This document shows, one piece after another, positions 8,482-18,120 of a stretch of 23,780 nt of DNA. Where the stretch lies: positions 1 through 23,780 of the forward strand of contig JADGIF010000066.1 of NCBI GenBank assembly GCA_018985225.1. The letters run 5' to 3'. The translations under genes and the position numbers were made by a program. The notes beneath the pieces were generated by a model, which had not been told where the DNA came from, ran no database searches, and was given only the letters and a program-made list of their open reading frames with translations. Position 1 is the stretch's first letter. The number at the start of each line of letters is the position of its first letter. The DNA is from Amoeboradix gromovi. Its lineage: Eukaryota > Sanchytriomycota > Sanchytriomycetes > Sanchytriales > Sanchytriaceae.

Positions 8482-9185
8482 AGACCTTAGATATTTATTA
8501 CAACGAAAATATTAATAAATGATTTTAATGCGCAAAATAGTTTTATGGCTTCTACAGATAGTAGGGGAGAAATAATACAAAGATGTTAGTCATCTGCACA
8601 CTCACAATCATCACCAGTGTAAGAGACACGGGTTTATGTAAACATTAGGGCAAAAAGAATTATCCTAGTAGCTCGAAAACTCAGAACGCAGAGGCGGCTT
8701 TTAGGCTACATCGCAAACTACAGGTTTGACTACTTTCAGTCCAATACCGTCTTTCACTACGCTTGCTTTGCCCAATGCAATCCAGTTAGAGATACGCTGC
8801 TTGTCTCAGCAGGTACCAAATGGTTTCAATTCAAAAAGAACGAGACACAAAATTCAAATACTTGATCAGGTATTTGAATTAATAGGCCTCAAAGATTAAA
8901 AATATCATGTTTATTAACAAGGGTTATTGCGCGTCTAATGAGGAATGAGGAAAGAGTATTTTCGCAGAGGGCAAATGAAAACTCAGCCATCTCGCCTAAT
9001 CTTTTGGTCATAAAATATGGGTATCTTTATAAAAATTAACTAGACTAGTTTTACAGTATATAGCAGCAAAGACCTAGATGCGCTATCCATTATGAGACAG
9101 TGCCGCGCTTGTACTCGGGCCCAGCTTTGAAAATCTGTATCAAATAATCCCATTTGTTTCAAACTTGTTTACGTGTTAAATCGTC
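8482..9185. other. intergenic region between divergent helicase and PDK genes
   Basis: About 700 bases with no recognised gene. It must contain both promoters. At 8851-8880 lies a near-perfect 30-base palindrome with 11-base arms (AATTCAAATAC and its complement) around TTGATCAG. At 9038-9050 is a smaller palindrome, AACTAGACTAGTT. A minus-strand frame around 8840-8620 has several long open stretches broken by stops and no known motif; it may be an old relic. Confidence 0.4.
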
Positions 9186-10484
9186 ATGATTAGTAAGAGA
9201 TTCCACAGTATACAGTTTTACCATAACTATCGTCTATCCAAATACCTTGATAAACCCACTACTGAGCTTTCAATTGAATCTCTGTGCAAATACGGCCATT
9301 TTTTAAGCGAAAAGAAGTTATTTGATATGAGCAATTTCGTTAAAGACCAAATCAGCATCCGCTTAGCAAAAAGAATTAATGATTTTCAGTCTTTACCCTT
9401 TGTTACTGTAAATTCTTCTCACCTCCAGCAGGTTTATGATCTTTATTGGAAAAGCTTTAATTCTATCTCTGATACCGGCCTTATTAAAACGAGGAATGAT
9501 CACAATCATTTCTTAGAAATACTAAGAAGCAATCTGAGGTACCATTTGAGTGTCATTCCTAAGTTGGCAATGGGAATTCAACAAGCGAGTAGAACAACAA
9601 ACAATGAGATTTTAAACTCTTTCGCACACTCTATATTGAAGAGCAGAATAAGCAGACGAGTTTTGGCACAGCAGCTGCTGAAATTAGATCAGCAATTTTT
9701 AAAAATTGCAAAATCCAAAAATGCTATATATGATATGATGGACCACCATGGCGACATTGGAATAGTGAGTACAAGACTAGGCTTGGAAGAGACTATACTG
9801 GAGATGCATGCATCTGCAAAGTTTATTTTAAGTAAACACTACCAAGAATTGCCGGGAATTGAAATTGATGGCTTTGAGAATATTGAGATGACTGCTATTA
9901 AAGACCACCTACAGTATATACTATTGGAAGTATTCAAAAATTCTCTGGAGGCCACGGTACTGCATAACATAAATAAATATAAAAATTGCTTACCCGCAGT
10001 GAGGGTCACTCTGGTTGATAATGAATACAACACTACAATAAGAATATCAGACCAAGGAGGTGGTATTTCTGATAAAGTAAAACGAAATTTATTTAATTTT
10101 ACAAAATTAGAGATCACTAGAAAGTTCAAGAGCTTTGAAAAAATAAAGTACATGGCTGCGACACCACATGAGCAGGTGCAAGGAGCAGGTCTAACGGGTG
10201 ATTTGCCAATGATAACACATTCTATTAATGAGGACATTGTATTAGTTGATGATCTGCCAGTTCAGGATAAACCAGAGACACTGCATGAAATTCAGGAACG
10301 AATATTAAAGGAATTCCTTGTTGGATCATCCTCGAAATCTACTACTAATGTTGCTCCGATTCATTTGGGCCTTGGATTACCAATGAGTAAAGTCTACTTA
10401 GATTATTGGAAGTCAGAAATTAAAATACAAAGTGTAGATGGATACGGTTCAGACGTATATTTGATATTAAATAAAGTAAAATAG
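9186..10484 (+). CDS. mitochondrial pyruvate/branched-chain dehydrogenase kinase (PDK/BCKDK family)
   Basis: 432 residues. In this family a GHKL-type ATPase domain phosphorylates and inactivates mitochondrial 2-oxoacid dehydrogenase complexes. The basic, hydroxylated N-terminus (MISKRFHSIQFYHN) fits a mitochondrial presequence. Residues about 20-200 form the helical regulatory domain. The ATP-binding part shows the N-box EVFKNSLEATV with N252, the G1 box ISDQGGGIS with D289, and the G2 box GLGLPMSKVYLDYW near the C-terminus. FKNSxxATV favours PDK over BCKDK, but the substrate cannot be settled. Between the G1 and G2 boxes is an unusually long acidic insert (about residues 320-390) in place of a short ATP lid. 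The 3' end is only 43 bases from the REV3 start on the same strand. Confidence 0.85.
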   Translation: MISKRFHSIQFYHNYRLSKYLDKPTTELSIESLCKYGHFLSEKKLFDMSNFVKDQISIRLAKRINDFQSLPFVTVNSSHLQQVYDLYWKSFNSISDTGLIKTRNDHNHFLEILRSNLRYHLSVIPKLAMGIQQASRTTNNEILNSFAHSILKSRISRRVLAQQLLKLDQQFLKIAKSKNAIYDMMDHHGDIGIVSTRLGLEETILEMHASAKFILSKHYQELPGIEIDGFENIEMTAIKDHLQYILLEVFKNSLEATVLHNINKYKNCLPAVRVTLVDNEYNTTIRISDQGGGISDKVKRNLFNFTKLEITRKFKSFEKIKYMAATPHEQVQGAGLTGDLPMITHSINEDIVLVDDLPVQDKPETLHEIQERILKEFLVGSSSKSTTNVAPIHLGLGLPMSKVYLDYWKSEIKIQSVDGYGSDVYLILNKVK

Positions 10485-10527
10485 TTTCAAATTTTTGCAA
10501 ATTTTCTTTTTTTTCCAAATCTCCGTA

Positions 10528-13500
10528 ATGGAAAAACTTGATTTATTAATAATTGAAAACCACATGCAGTCTACTTTATTGGACAAGTATATCACTTTTC
10601 ACCATCCTAAATTGTTAAAAAATATTACAGTTATGCCCAATTTACTGCTACAAAAAAGAAATAAAACTTTACAAATTTATTCTCATCCATTTAAAGAGGC
10701 TCCCGTAATTTATATTTATGGCGCAAACAAGGATAATATTTCGTCTTTAGCTTTTATACATCAGTTCTATCCGTTTGGCTTTATCAAATTCCCACATCAA
10801 GGTAGCTGTGAATACGCTCTAAATGACCCTCCTCCTTGTTCATTCAGCAGCATAAACCGCGTTGATTCTACTTTGGTTGTACCCTCTGCCAACGAATATC
10901 AATTCATGCTTGATTTATATAATAAGTTATCAAACCTTAACATACCTCTCATGATGCTTTCACTACATCAATATACTTCAATTTACGGTCTTAACCCTAT
11001 AGAAAAATTTGTAAAAATTATTTATTTGAATCCAAATGATCGAGCCAAGCTTCTGAGGGTCTTTACCTCAGGGACACTAAATCACAAGTTCATCTGCTTC
11101 AACTTTCATTTCAACTACTCTGATGTGTTTATGCGTGAATTCGACTTACAGGGCTGCTATCCGCTGTCTTTTAATCTTGTTAAATACAGGTGTAGGCAAG
11201 CTATTCCTAATGAATCTTGGCTCTCTTTGATCAGCTCCAGCACGCTCAGCACACTCTCTATTGAATTTGATACAATTGCAAATGAAGTGAACGGTACCTC
11301 TTCTATAATCGAATCGCAACCTTTTTCTTTCGATGATGATGTCCTTGGTAAGAGTTGGATGCATCGTAAATGGAACATTCCTACTGTCAAAGCATTATGG
11401 TATGACGAGTATATTAGAAGAATTAAACATAATTTGAATGAAAAGCTACCTCAAAATTCGATTAGAGACGCGCAGCGATACACACCAGATGCGTATAGTA
11501 GTAACAAGATTTGTAAACCTTGGGCAGAAAAGTACAGATTGTTAATCGATAAACTTATATCAGAGTTGCCTAGCTCTAGCGGCTCTAGCGATTCCACCGT
11601 GCATAGCAATTATCAATTCCATAATTCAACTATGGCACCTGCTTCTGATGTGTTTGAATGCCTGATTGCGTTGATAAGTAATCATTTGGACAGTTACCCT
11701 GAAAGCAATTCGTCTCACATTCTAACTAATGGTGACTCTATAACGGAGGACGATGATTTAATTGAATTATTGGCGACTAACTTGCATTCGAGCGATGACT
11801 CCTTTAGTAACTCAAGCGAGTCTTATTTTATTAACAATTCTTTAGAGAGTGACATGAATAGCTGCGAGAGTGGTATTGACGACATCGTCTTACAGGTAGA
11901 TGGTCAAGTTGACAAAAAGCAACGACTTATCGAAGTGTTGGTTCCTATAAAAAAAAAGAGAGCGCCTCTATTCAAACCGTTGAATATCATAGATAATCCA
12001 ACCACAAGACACGTATCATCATCTATTGAAGAGCCAAGCAGTTCTGTAGCATCAAAGAACACACATCGCAATACGAGCGTATTCTCTGGCGGCAACATAA
12101 ACATGTGGAGTCCTGTTGAAGAAAGTAATACTTACGACCCATTATCGTGCTCCGTTAATTCGAGTCCCGTTGATATTGTTCGTGCTAGCTATATATACAC
12201 TACCAAACCGCCATTGTTTGCCAATGCTGCAAGTTTGACAAATGTCACTAATACCCGTAGATTAAGTTCCTACTATTCTGCCAGCTCAATAGGCTTCTGG
12301 ATGTTTATCAAATCACCACCATACTACTCCCACACCAGTGCTAATAAGAGCGCTAGTATCAAAGACAGTACAGATAGTGCAAACAAAGATTTGTCTTTTA
12401 TACTCTGCAAGGTACTTGTTGTTGAAATCATAGCGAGGAGTAGTAACTCATATTATAACCCCGGAACTGATAAAATTACTTGCATCGCCTTTGGTTTACA
12501 GTTGAATTGGCAAGAATACTGCAACAGCTGTAGTTTCATAACTAATGAGGACGAACATCAACTATTAACTGAATTTATAGCCAAAGTCAAACAGATAGAA
12601 CCAGATATAATAATAGGGTGGGATATTAGCAACGAAAGTATAGGATACATTGCAAAAAGATGCAGCATATATAACATAGACCTGCTACAAAATATAGCGA
12701 GAATAGATAACGGTTTGGGTCCATCCAACAGTCTTAACGGAAGATTGTTACTGGATGCATGGCGCATTTGCAGGAACATTGTAGACACAAGGTTATACAC
12801 AATTGAGCACTTGTATTACTCACTGTTTAAGGAGAGCTTTCCAATACCAGCTAAATTTGAGCTTAATAACAAACGATTTGCAATTGACTATATCCAGCGC
12901 AAATGCAAGGCCATTTTGAGAATACTGGATGAAACTGATTTTATTTGCCAAACAGTAGAATTCAGCCAACTGTATGGTATACCTTTTGCTTCTGTGCTAA
13001 GTAGAGGATCACAATACAGAGTAGAATCGGCTCTATATCGCATTTGTAAGCAATATAGATTGTTAATGGCGTCACCAACTAAGGAGCAAGTGAATGACCA
13101 GCAAGCTGCTGAGTTTATACCACTGGTGATGGAACCCAGCAGCCAATTTTACAGCGAACCGGTGAGTGTGTTGGATTTTCAATCACTGTATCCTTCAATT
13201 ATGATTGCTTATAACTACTGTTACAGCACTATTATATGCAAGTTGACAGATGGGGCCAGTGGACGCATTAACACAGTCCTCGGAAGCTATGAAAGGACAC
13301 CCTGTGCATTTCTGTTGAAGCGGTTCTATGAAAATCTGATAATAAGTCCGAATGGAGGAGTGTTCGTAAGTTCTAGGGTCAAGGAAGGAATACTAACCAG
13401 ACTAGTAGTAGATTTGTTAGATACTCGAGTAATGATTAAGGAATCAATGAAGCTGTATCGAAGTAACAAATCGCTAACTAAACTCTTAAACGCTAGGCAA

Positions 13501-14529
13501 CTAGCCTTAAAGCTACTAGCTAATGTGATATATGGATACACCAGCGCATCTTTCAGTGGAAGGATGCCCATGGTGGAAGTAGCAGATGCTATTGTTGGAA
13601 TGGGCAGAATGACATTAAAAGAAACAAAGGAATTCATAACAAAAAATTATGATGTAGCAATAAGATATGGTGACACAGATTCTTTGTTTGTAGAGTGTAC
13701 GCATTACAGTGTGGAGGGCGCAATGGCGTTGAGTAGAGATATCATAGTCAATGTTACAAAAATGAACCCAAACCCTATAACGTTTAAGTTTGAGAAATTA
13801 TATTTGAAATGTTTTTTGTTGACCAAAAAAAGGTATTGCGGATATAAAATAGAGAATTTGGGAGACACACCTACATTTGAAGGCAAAGGGATAGAAACAG
13901 TAAGGAGAGATGGATGTTTTTTAGTCAGCCACCTACTACAAGAATCATTGATATATTACTTTAAGAATCAAAGCGTTGTTCAATTTAAATCTTACCTGTA
14001 TAACTTGTTCAGAAAATTGGACAAATATCCGCTGCATTACTTTATAATTGCAAAGGAGATAAGAATAGGGACATATAAACAGTATCCACCTGGAGCAATA
14101 GTAGCTCAACGACAAATGGAGAGCGAGGAGGGGTACAAGCCATTAATGGGATATAGGCAGCCATACGTTGTGATATACAACACAGATAAGTTACGAGAGA
14201 ATGCGGTAGGGCCAATGGAATATTTAAACAACAAGGATATGATAATAAATCGCCATTATTACATAAACAAACAGCTGCTACCCGTGTTTAATAGAATATT
14301 TCAGTTCACAACCATTAAAGTAAATGATATAGCAGGGGCGCTGGGAATGACTCAAAGTAACCCAAGGTATTGGATAGAACCTAAAGAGAGTATGGAATAT
14401 CATACGCTACATGAGCAATGCCAAGCCTGCTTAAATATAACCCCGATGCATGGCAGGCCTATTAAATGTATCAACTATTCCTGTGTAATATTTGAAGCGA
14501 AACTGCGACTGCATGGAGAATTGTTTTAA
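10528..14529 (+). CDS. REV3: DNA polymerase zeta catalytic subunit REV3
   Basis: 1333 residues from the ATG at 10528; the frame also runs a few codons upstream without an ATG. Family-B polymerase for translesion synthesis. The N-terminal domain (IYIYGANKD...FYPFGFIKFPHQ) is typical of REV3. A low-complexity Ser-rich linker (about 340-560) follows, then a degenerate exonuclease domain with PDIIIGWDISNESIGYIAKR (REV3-like WDI/YEI-xxESxGY). Polymerase motifs: A DFQSLYPSIM (D883), B RQLALKLLANVIYGY, C YGDTDS (about 1047-1052), and KKRY near 1100. Only one C-terminal Cys cluster is seen, CQAC...CINYSC (about 1297-1325), equivalent to the iron-sulfur CysB that binds Pol31/Pol32. The CysA zinc finger appears lost. 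The protein is shorter than human REV3L and close to yeast Rev3 in size. Confidence 0.93.
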   Translation: MEKLDLLIIENHMQSTLLDKYITFHHPKLLKNITVMPNLLLQKRNKTLQIYSHPFKEAPVIYIYGANKDNISSLAFIHQFYPFGFIKFPHQGSCEYALNDPPPCSFSSINRVDSTLVVPSANEYQFMLDLYNKLSNLNIPLMMLSLHQYTSIYGLNPIEKFVKIIYLNPNDRAKLLRVFTSGTLNHKFICFNFHFNYSDVFMREFDLQGCYPLSFNLVKYRCRQAIPNESWLSLISSSTLSTLSIEFDTIANEVNGTSSIIESQPFSFDDDVLGKSWMHRKWNIPTVKALWYDEYIRRIKHNLNEKLPQNSIRDAQRYTPDAYSSNKICKPWAEKYRLLIDKLISELPSSSGSSDSTVHSNYQFHNSTMAPASDVFECLIALISNHLDSYPESNSSHILTNGDSITEDDDLIELLATNLHSSDDSFSNSSESYFINNSLESDMNSCESGIDDIVLQVDGQVDKKQRLIEVLVPIKKKRAPLFKPLNIIDNPTTRHVSSSIEEPSSSVASKNTHRNTSVFSGGNINMWSPVEESNTYDPLSCSVNSSPVDIVRASYIYTTKPPLFANAASLTNVTNTRRLSSYYSASSIGFWMFIKSPPYYSHTSANKSASIKDSTDSANKDLSFILCKVLVVEIIARSSNSYYNPGTDKITCIAFGLQLNWQEYCNSCSFITNEDEHQLLTEFIAKVKQIEPDIIIGWDISNESIGYIAKRCSIYNIDLLQNIARIDNGLGPSNSLNGRLLLDAWRICRNIVDTRLYTIEHLYYSLFKESFPIPAKFELNNKRFAIDYIQRKCKAILRILDETDFICQTVEFSQLYGIPFASVLSRGSQYRVESALYRICKQYRLLMASPTKEQVNDQQAAEFIPLVMEPSSQFYSEPVSVLDFQSLYPSIMIAYNYCYSTIICKLTDGASGRINTVLGSYERTPCAFLLKRFYENLIISPNGGVFVSSRVKEGILTRLVVDLLDTRVMIKESMKLYRSNKSLTKLLNARQLALKLLANVIYGYTSASFSGRMPMVEVADAIVGMGRMTLKETKEFITKNYDVAIRYGDTDSLFVECTHYSVEGAMALSRDIIVNVTKMNPNPITFKFEKLYLKCFLLTKKRYCGYKIENLGDTPTFEGKGIETVRRDGCFLVSHLLQESLIYYFKNQSVVQFKSYLYNLFRKLDKYPLHYFIIAKEIRIGTYKQYPPGAIVAQRQMESEEGYKPLMGYRQPYVVIYNTDKLRENAVGPMEYLNNKDMIINRHYYINKQLLPVFNRIFQFTTIKVNDIAGALGMTQSNPRYWIEPKESMEYHTLHEQCQACLNITPMHGRPIKCINYSCVIFEAKLRLHGELF

Positions 14530-14695
14530 TGTAAACTTGTAAGGATCAGTAAACATGTTGTTTTTACACCGCCGTAAATTTGAAATGTGGAAAAGATTAA
14601 ATTTTCAAACTTCTCAAATCTTCATCAGTTGAGGCTGTTAATCCTCTTGTAAGTCTTGACTTTATGGCACCAACTTCGCACTTCTGAAATAGCTA

Positions 14696-15370
14696 TTACC
14701 TAAATAAGCTAAAATACCGAGCTCTTTGAAGATATACCGGTCTAGCCATTTCACTAATGGCTTTCTTTGCTATCTTCCAAATGTTGCTAGGAATGTAGAC
14801 ATCTCTGTTCCACAGCCTTGAAAAAGCACTAAGTTGGAAAAGACCATGATGCAGGATGCGTCCCTGTCTGTAGGGTATAGGATTGTCACACTCTCTGAAT
14901 TTTGAACATACATCATACTTACTACAGGCACTGCATATGCAGCCATTACGGAACTCATCCACCAAGTACAACTTCTATCCTGCTTTATGAAAAAGAGTGC
15001 GCAAATCTTTCCCTTTTGCAGACTCTTTGAACTTTCTTGCTTCTGCTCCAATGCCCAATGCAAACCACAACATCTTGTGGTACACCAAACAGCCTCTAAG
15101 ACCTCTTCCACATGCGAGCTTTAGCGATCTATCTTGTACTGTAACTCCCAAGCTTCAGCATTACAAACAAGTACTTGTTGCGGCTAGGGCTAGGCGTATG
15201 TTCAAGGCATTCTTGTGCTTGAGGTATACTTTGAATGCACCAAAGTCTAAAGTTCTTCTCTTGAAGGCATCTATATCTTCTCACAACTCCACTGCGCGCC
15301 CAGCATCAATAAGCTTATGTCTCTTCGGTGGCTGCGGCTCGCAACGTCTATTGAGAATTCCTGCTCCTTG
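14696..15370 (-). pseudogene. C-terminal half of a dead Fanzor1 RNA-guided nuclease gene
   Basis: Read in one minus-strand frame with several stops (for example TAG at 14975-14977), the translation contains FKVYLKHKNALNIRLALA, then GRGLRG...AKGKDLRTLFHKAG, LYLVDEF followed by CSACS, and LWNRDVYIPSNIWKIAKKAI before MARPVYL. These match the end of Fanzor1 proteins: the RuvC-II region, the VDEFRTS motif with the alternative catalytic Glu, the zinc ribbon and the NRDVNAxxNI RuvC-III motif. The second Cys pair of the zinc ribbon is lost and Asn of DVNA is Tyr, as expected for decay. The plus-strand open frame across 14997-15560 is an antisense shadow. The family match rests on motif memory, without an alignment. 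Confidence 0.7.
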
Positions 15371-17126
15371 TAACAATATACTGCATCATCAAAGAAATCA
15401 AAAGCTTTCTATGAGTGATTTACATTCACTGATCCAGAAAGCAGGTTTCATTAAAAAAAACCTAAAGAAAGTAAAATCTAGGGTTTACGCAAAAATCTGG
15501 AAATCGATGAAGATTTATCCAACTAAGATGAAAAAGAAGATTAAGGAAATGAACTATTGAGTCTACAGGATGAGTTTGGAAAACTCACGCATAAAAAATG
15601 ACCTCAAAGGCTTAGTTGAGGGCTGAAAGCATTGGACGAAAAGCGCGTTTCCATTGGATAATTCAAATCTTCAATACATAAATTGCTCACAATTAACTTG
15701 TTACGATCCAGAGATTTGAGTAAATACTTTGATTCCGTAAATTTCTCAGACACAAGGAGTCTTGTGTTAGGCACACAGGGCTGTGGGCGAATCATAATAC
15801 CTGTCACAAGACTTTGCACAGGTACGGAAAACCAATCACTTAGCGTAGGGGCTCGCATGTGGTAATCACGCAGGGTCAGTTTTAGGTATGAATAGCCGGA
15901 TACTCTAGTAGATAATCTATTAATTATGAGCATTAGCATTAACAAAAATGAAATCTTGTAAGCGAAGCAGGAATTAGGCCCAGCCTCAGCAACTACATCA
16001 CAATTGCCATGTTAATACTGGCCAATCAGCTATTGCCTTTACAGAAACTAAAGGTGTTTCTATTTACCAAGGTATTTGCGACTCGGAAGTAATTGTTATG
16101 AGAATAAAGTTGTCGATAAAAAGGATCCGAGTGACATAATTCTGGCACTGGAGAATCACTGATCTCCAAGATTGACCCTCCATTAAGAATCGATATTCAT
16201 CCAGTGTGAATATGGAATGCGGCGTTCCAAAAGGGTGAATCCAAGATATTTGGAAGCAAGTTTGCAATAAGCGAAACCCCATAGGATGTCGCAGTAGATT
16301 AATTTTTGGTCGATGATGTGAAAGCTAAGGATTTAGATGGTTCTGTGGTAGCTGAAAGCGACTAAGATCATGCGGGAGACAAAGTTGTCTTTGGTACTCA
16401 TTCAATAGAGTACTCCTCATAAAAATCCAGTGAACTTGATGAAAATGCTTAAATCAGCAACCAGATTCTCGCTAAGTTTGCAGCTTCAGAAAACAAAGTC
16501 AATCAACAGCACAAGACTGTAGCAGTCTAATAGTAAAAATAAACTAGCAAGACAGGATGAATAGCCCTCTAACATTGAAGATTAATTAGCAAGACATGAC
16601 GATTAGAGTCTACGAAACAGGATGGACAAAATAGAAGAGTGTGAGTGATGTTAACGAAAATCCTAGAATACTACTTTCAGAGGACTTTAAGGATCCACGG
16701 TCATTTGACATTGAGACTCAAGTTCCTGAGTTTGAACAGCTGTGTTGTGAGCGTAACTCCTGATTTGTCAATTAGCGGCGTGACCAAATACAGATAAGAT
16801 ATTTACCATTTCTCAAACATAACTGAACGTGACTGGTGCAAGATATGACATCCAATCATGAAGTAGCACATTACTTTCTCATAGCCAGTAGGAAGAACGT
16901 TTTGGTTAGAAAAGAGAGCAATTCCCTTAATAACAACTTATGACTTTTAATTCAGCTTCACCGCATTCGAACCAGACTTCTTCAGATCTGACTGATGATC
17001 ATAACAATAAGCATGAGCCTTTTTTAGAAGCTAGATGTAATTCTGGATGTTGCCAACCTGATATGCTTATTATACACTCAAACCCAAAACATCAGAAACA
17101 ATAATGAAGAGTGGAAGTCATTGATT

Positions 17127-17170
17127 AGCAATAGAACTATGCTATTTGTGCTCACGACTACATAAGAAAG
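17127..17170 (+). repeat. diverged direct repeat, copy 1
   Basis: GCAATAGAACTATGCTATTT and the following CTCACGACTACATAAG recur at about 17402-17443 with a few substitutions and a one-base gap. The gap shifts this copy's frame: AIELCY continues as AHDYIRKW and a stop if corrected, paralleling AIELCYFSQDYIKYY and a stop in copy 2. Confidence 0.5.
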
Positions 17171-17401
17171 TGGTGACTGAATGTCAAGATTTTACTGCAT
17201 TTTTGATGGAAGGACCCGTTAAATGTATATTTAGTACTAAAAAGTGTAATTTTGGATTGTTTTGATCACTTTATCCAGGTTAAATTAGAACCTTCTATTG
17301 TGCAGAGCCCTTTACAGTATCTTAGTACCTTGTTTGAAGCGTCAGAATTTATTAAACTAAACAAGAACTGCGGCCAGGGATACATATATCACTGTGCAAC
17401 T

Positions 17402-17446
17402 GCAATAGAGTTATGCTATTTCTCTCAGGACTACATAAAATATTAC
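17402..17446 (+). repeat. diverged direct repeat, copy 2
   Basis: Partner of the repeat at about 17127. It forms the 3' end of the 65-residue frame 17252-17449, whose function is unknown. Confidence 0.5.
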
Positions 17447-17652
17447 TGATACAGTTGAATATAAAGTTGCATTTCCTTCTAAGCGCAAGCGAAGATCGTA
17501 CCCTTTCGAGAAGTTGCTGAGATTGAGATATTGTTTGAACAAGATCCCTATCAAATATTGATGACCCAGATGATAATGATGCTAATTGAAGTTTGTATTA
17601 GAATTACTAACAAATTTTGTTCTACAATGGGCTTATTTCTCAGATAAACACA

Positions 17653-18047
17653 TGGGATATCAAATATAAAAACTAGACTAACTTTCAAAAATAGGTTGAG
17701 TCATTATTTCAAGTGTGTTTTAGCTAATTGTAAACTAAATTGGTCTGACTGGTTCAAAAGTAAAGTATTTTAGTATAAAAGCCTATCATCTATCAAAATC
17801 TTAGAAACAATGATTAATACGAAGAGAAAACAAAAACTAAGTTATACGAAAGGCGGTAAGAAGAAAAAGGAACAGATAAGACACTCTAAGACCTTATTTG
17901 AAAGAGATAGTGAGTCCTCTTGTTTTATTTTAAAGAGGGAAATGACATTAATGAAAGAAGAAGGACTTTTATAATAATAGTATTTCCTCCTTATTAAGCA
18001 CCTACTTTAAAAACGACTTGGTCTAGTTTTTATATTTCGGTGTCCCA
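17653..18047 (-). mobile_element. terminal-inverted-repeat element, copy 1 (395 bp)
   Basis: The left end TGGGATATCAAATATAAAAA at 17653 and the right end, which reads on the minus strand TGGGACACCGAAATATAAAA, are inverted repeats of about 32 bases (continuing CTAGACTAACT or a variant). The subterminal sequence inside the right end is homologous to the left interior of the copies at 21914 and 23636 (GGAGGAAAT, TTCTTTCATT, AAAATAAAAC), so this copy lies in the opposite orientation. No transposase is present, so it is non-autonomous and MITE-like. No clear target-site duplication is visible. It ends 67 bases from the Fanzor2 3' end. Confidence 0.7.
17810..17974 (+). CDS. short lysine-rich peptide inside the inverted-repeat element
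   Basis: 54-residue frame starting MINTKRKQKLSYTKGG and then KKKKEQ, followed by a segment FERDSESSCFILKREMTLMK. The second segment is conserved at protein level in the copy at 21914 (minus strand: FERDAGSSSFILKRGIQSMK) and in part in the third copy (GSSSFILKRGIQSIK), although those copies are otherwise broken. Conservation across copies suggests descent from a coding frame, for instance the remnant of a longer element protein. The basic N-terminus could bind nucleic acid. No family is recognised, and it may not be expressed. Confidence 0.35.
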   Translation: MINTKRKQKLSYTKGGKKKKEQIRHSKTLFERDSESSCFILKREMTLMKEEGLL

Positions 18048-18120
18048 TAAGTAGGATCATAATTGGCTACATGTCCGATTAATCCTTGGTAAAAATTATC
18101 CACATGCTGGTTACTCCTCG

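Larger units (their letters stand above)
15371..17652. other. long region without a recognised intact gene
   Basis: About 2.3 kb containing only short frames. A Lys-rich plus-strand segment lies at about 15410-15560. A 54-residue plus-strand frame begins at ATG 16940 (MTFNSASPHSNQ..., stop at 17102) and is followed by fragmented frames to about 17640, one containing PSKRKRRS, which is nuclear-localisation-like. A 65-residue frame at 17252-17449 ends AIELCYFSQDYIKYY; a related fragment occurs upstream at about 17127. I recognise no family. The whole is most simply read as decayed genes or mobile elements. Confidence 0.4.

Noticed and set aside
9038-9050. AACTAGACTAGTT as a remnant of the inverted-repeat element end
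   Set aside because: Only about 10 bases resemble the CTAGACTAACT part of the terminal repeat, which is too short to separate from chance.
9839-10237. 132-codon minus-strand frame
   Set aside because: Antisense shadow of the PDK-family kinase gene.
10495-10527. Upstream extension of REV3 by 11 codons from a TTG
   Set aside because: Nuclear genes normally start at ATG. ATG at 10528 fits the REV3 N-terminus, and the extension is only a T-rich leader.
14770-15111. 113-codon minus-strand frame
   Set aside because: Shadow in a different frame of the Fanzor1 relic; the motifs are in the neighbouring frame.
14997-15560. 187-codon open frame on the plus strand
   Set aside because: Most of it lies antisense to the Fanzor1 C-terminal relic, whose minus-strand reading gives recognisable motifs. 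The plus-strand protein has no domain.
15604-15945. 113-codon minus-strand frame and a 60-codon plus-strand frame across it
   Set aside because: No motif or family visible in either. It lies in a region of decayed DNA, and the two frames shadow one another.
16130-16530. Plus-strand reading with apparently protein-like segments such as DDVKAKDLDGSVVAESD
   Set aside because: It contains six or more in-frame stops in about 130 codons, close to the chance rate for this base composition.
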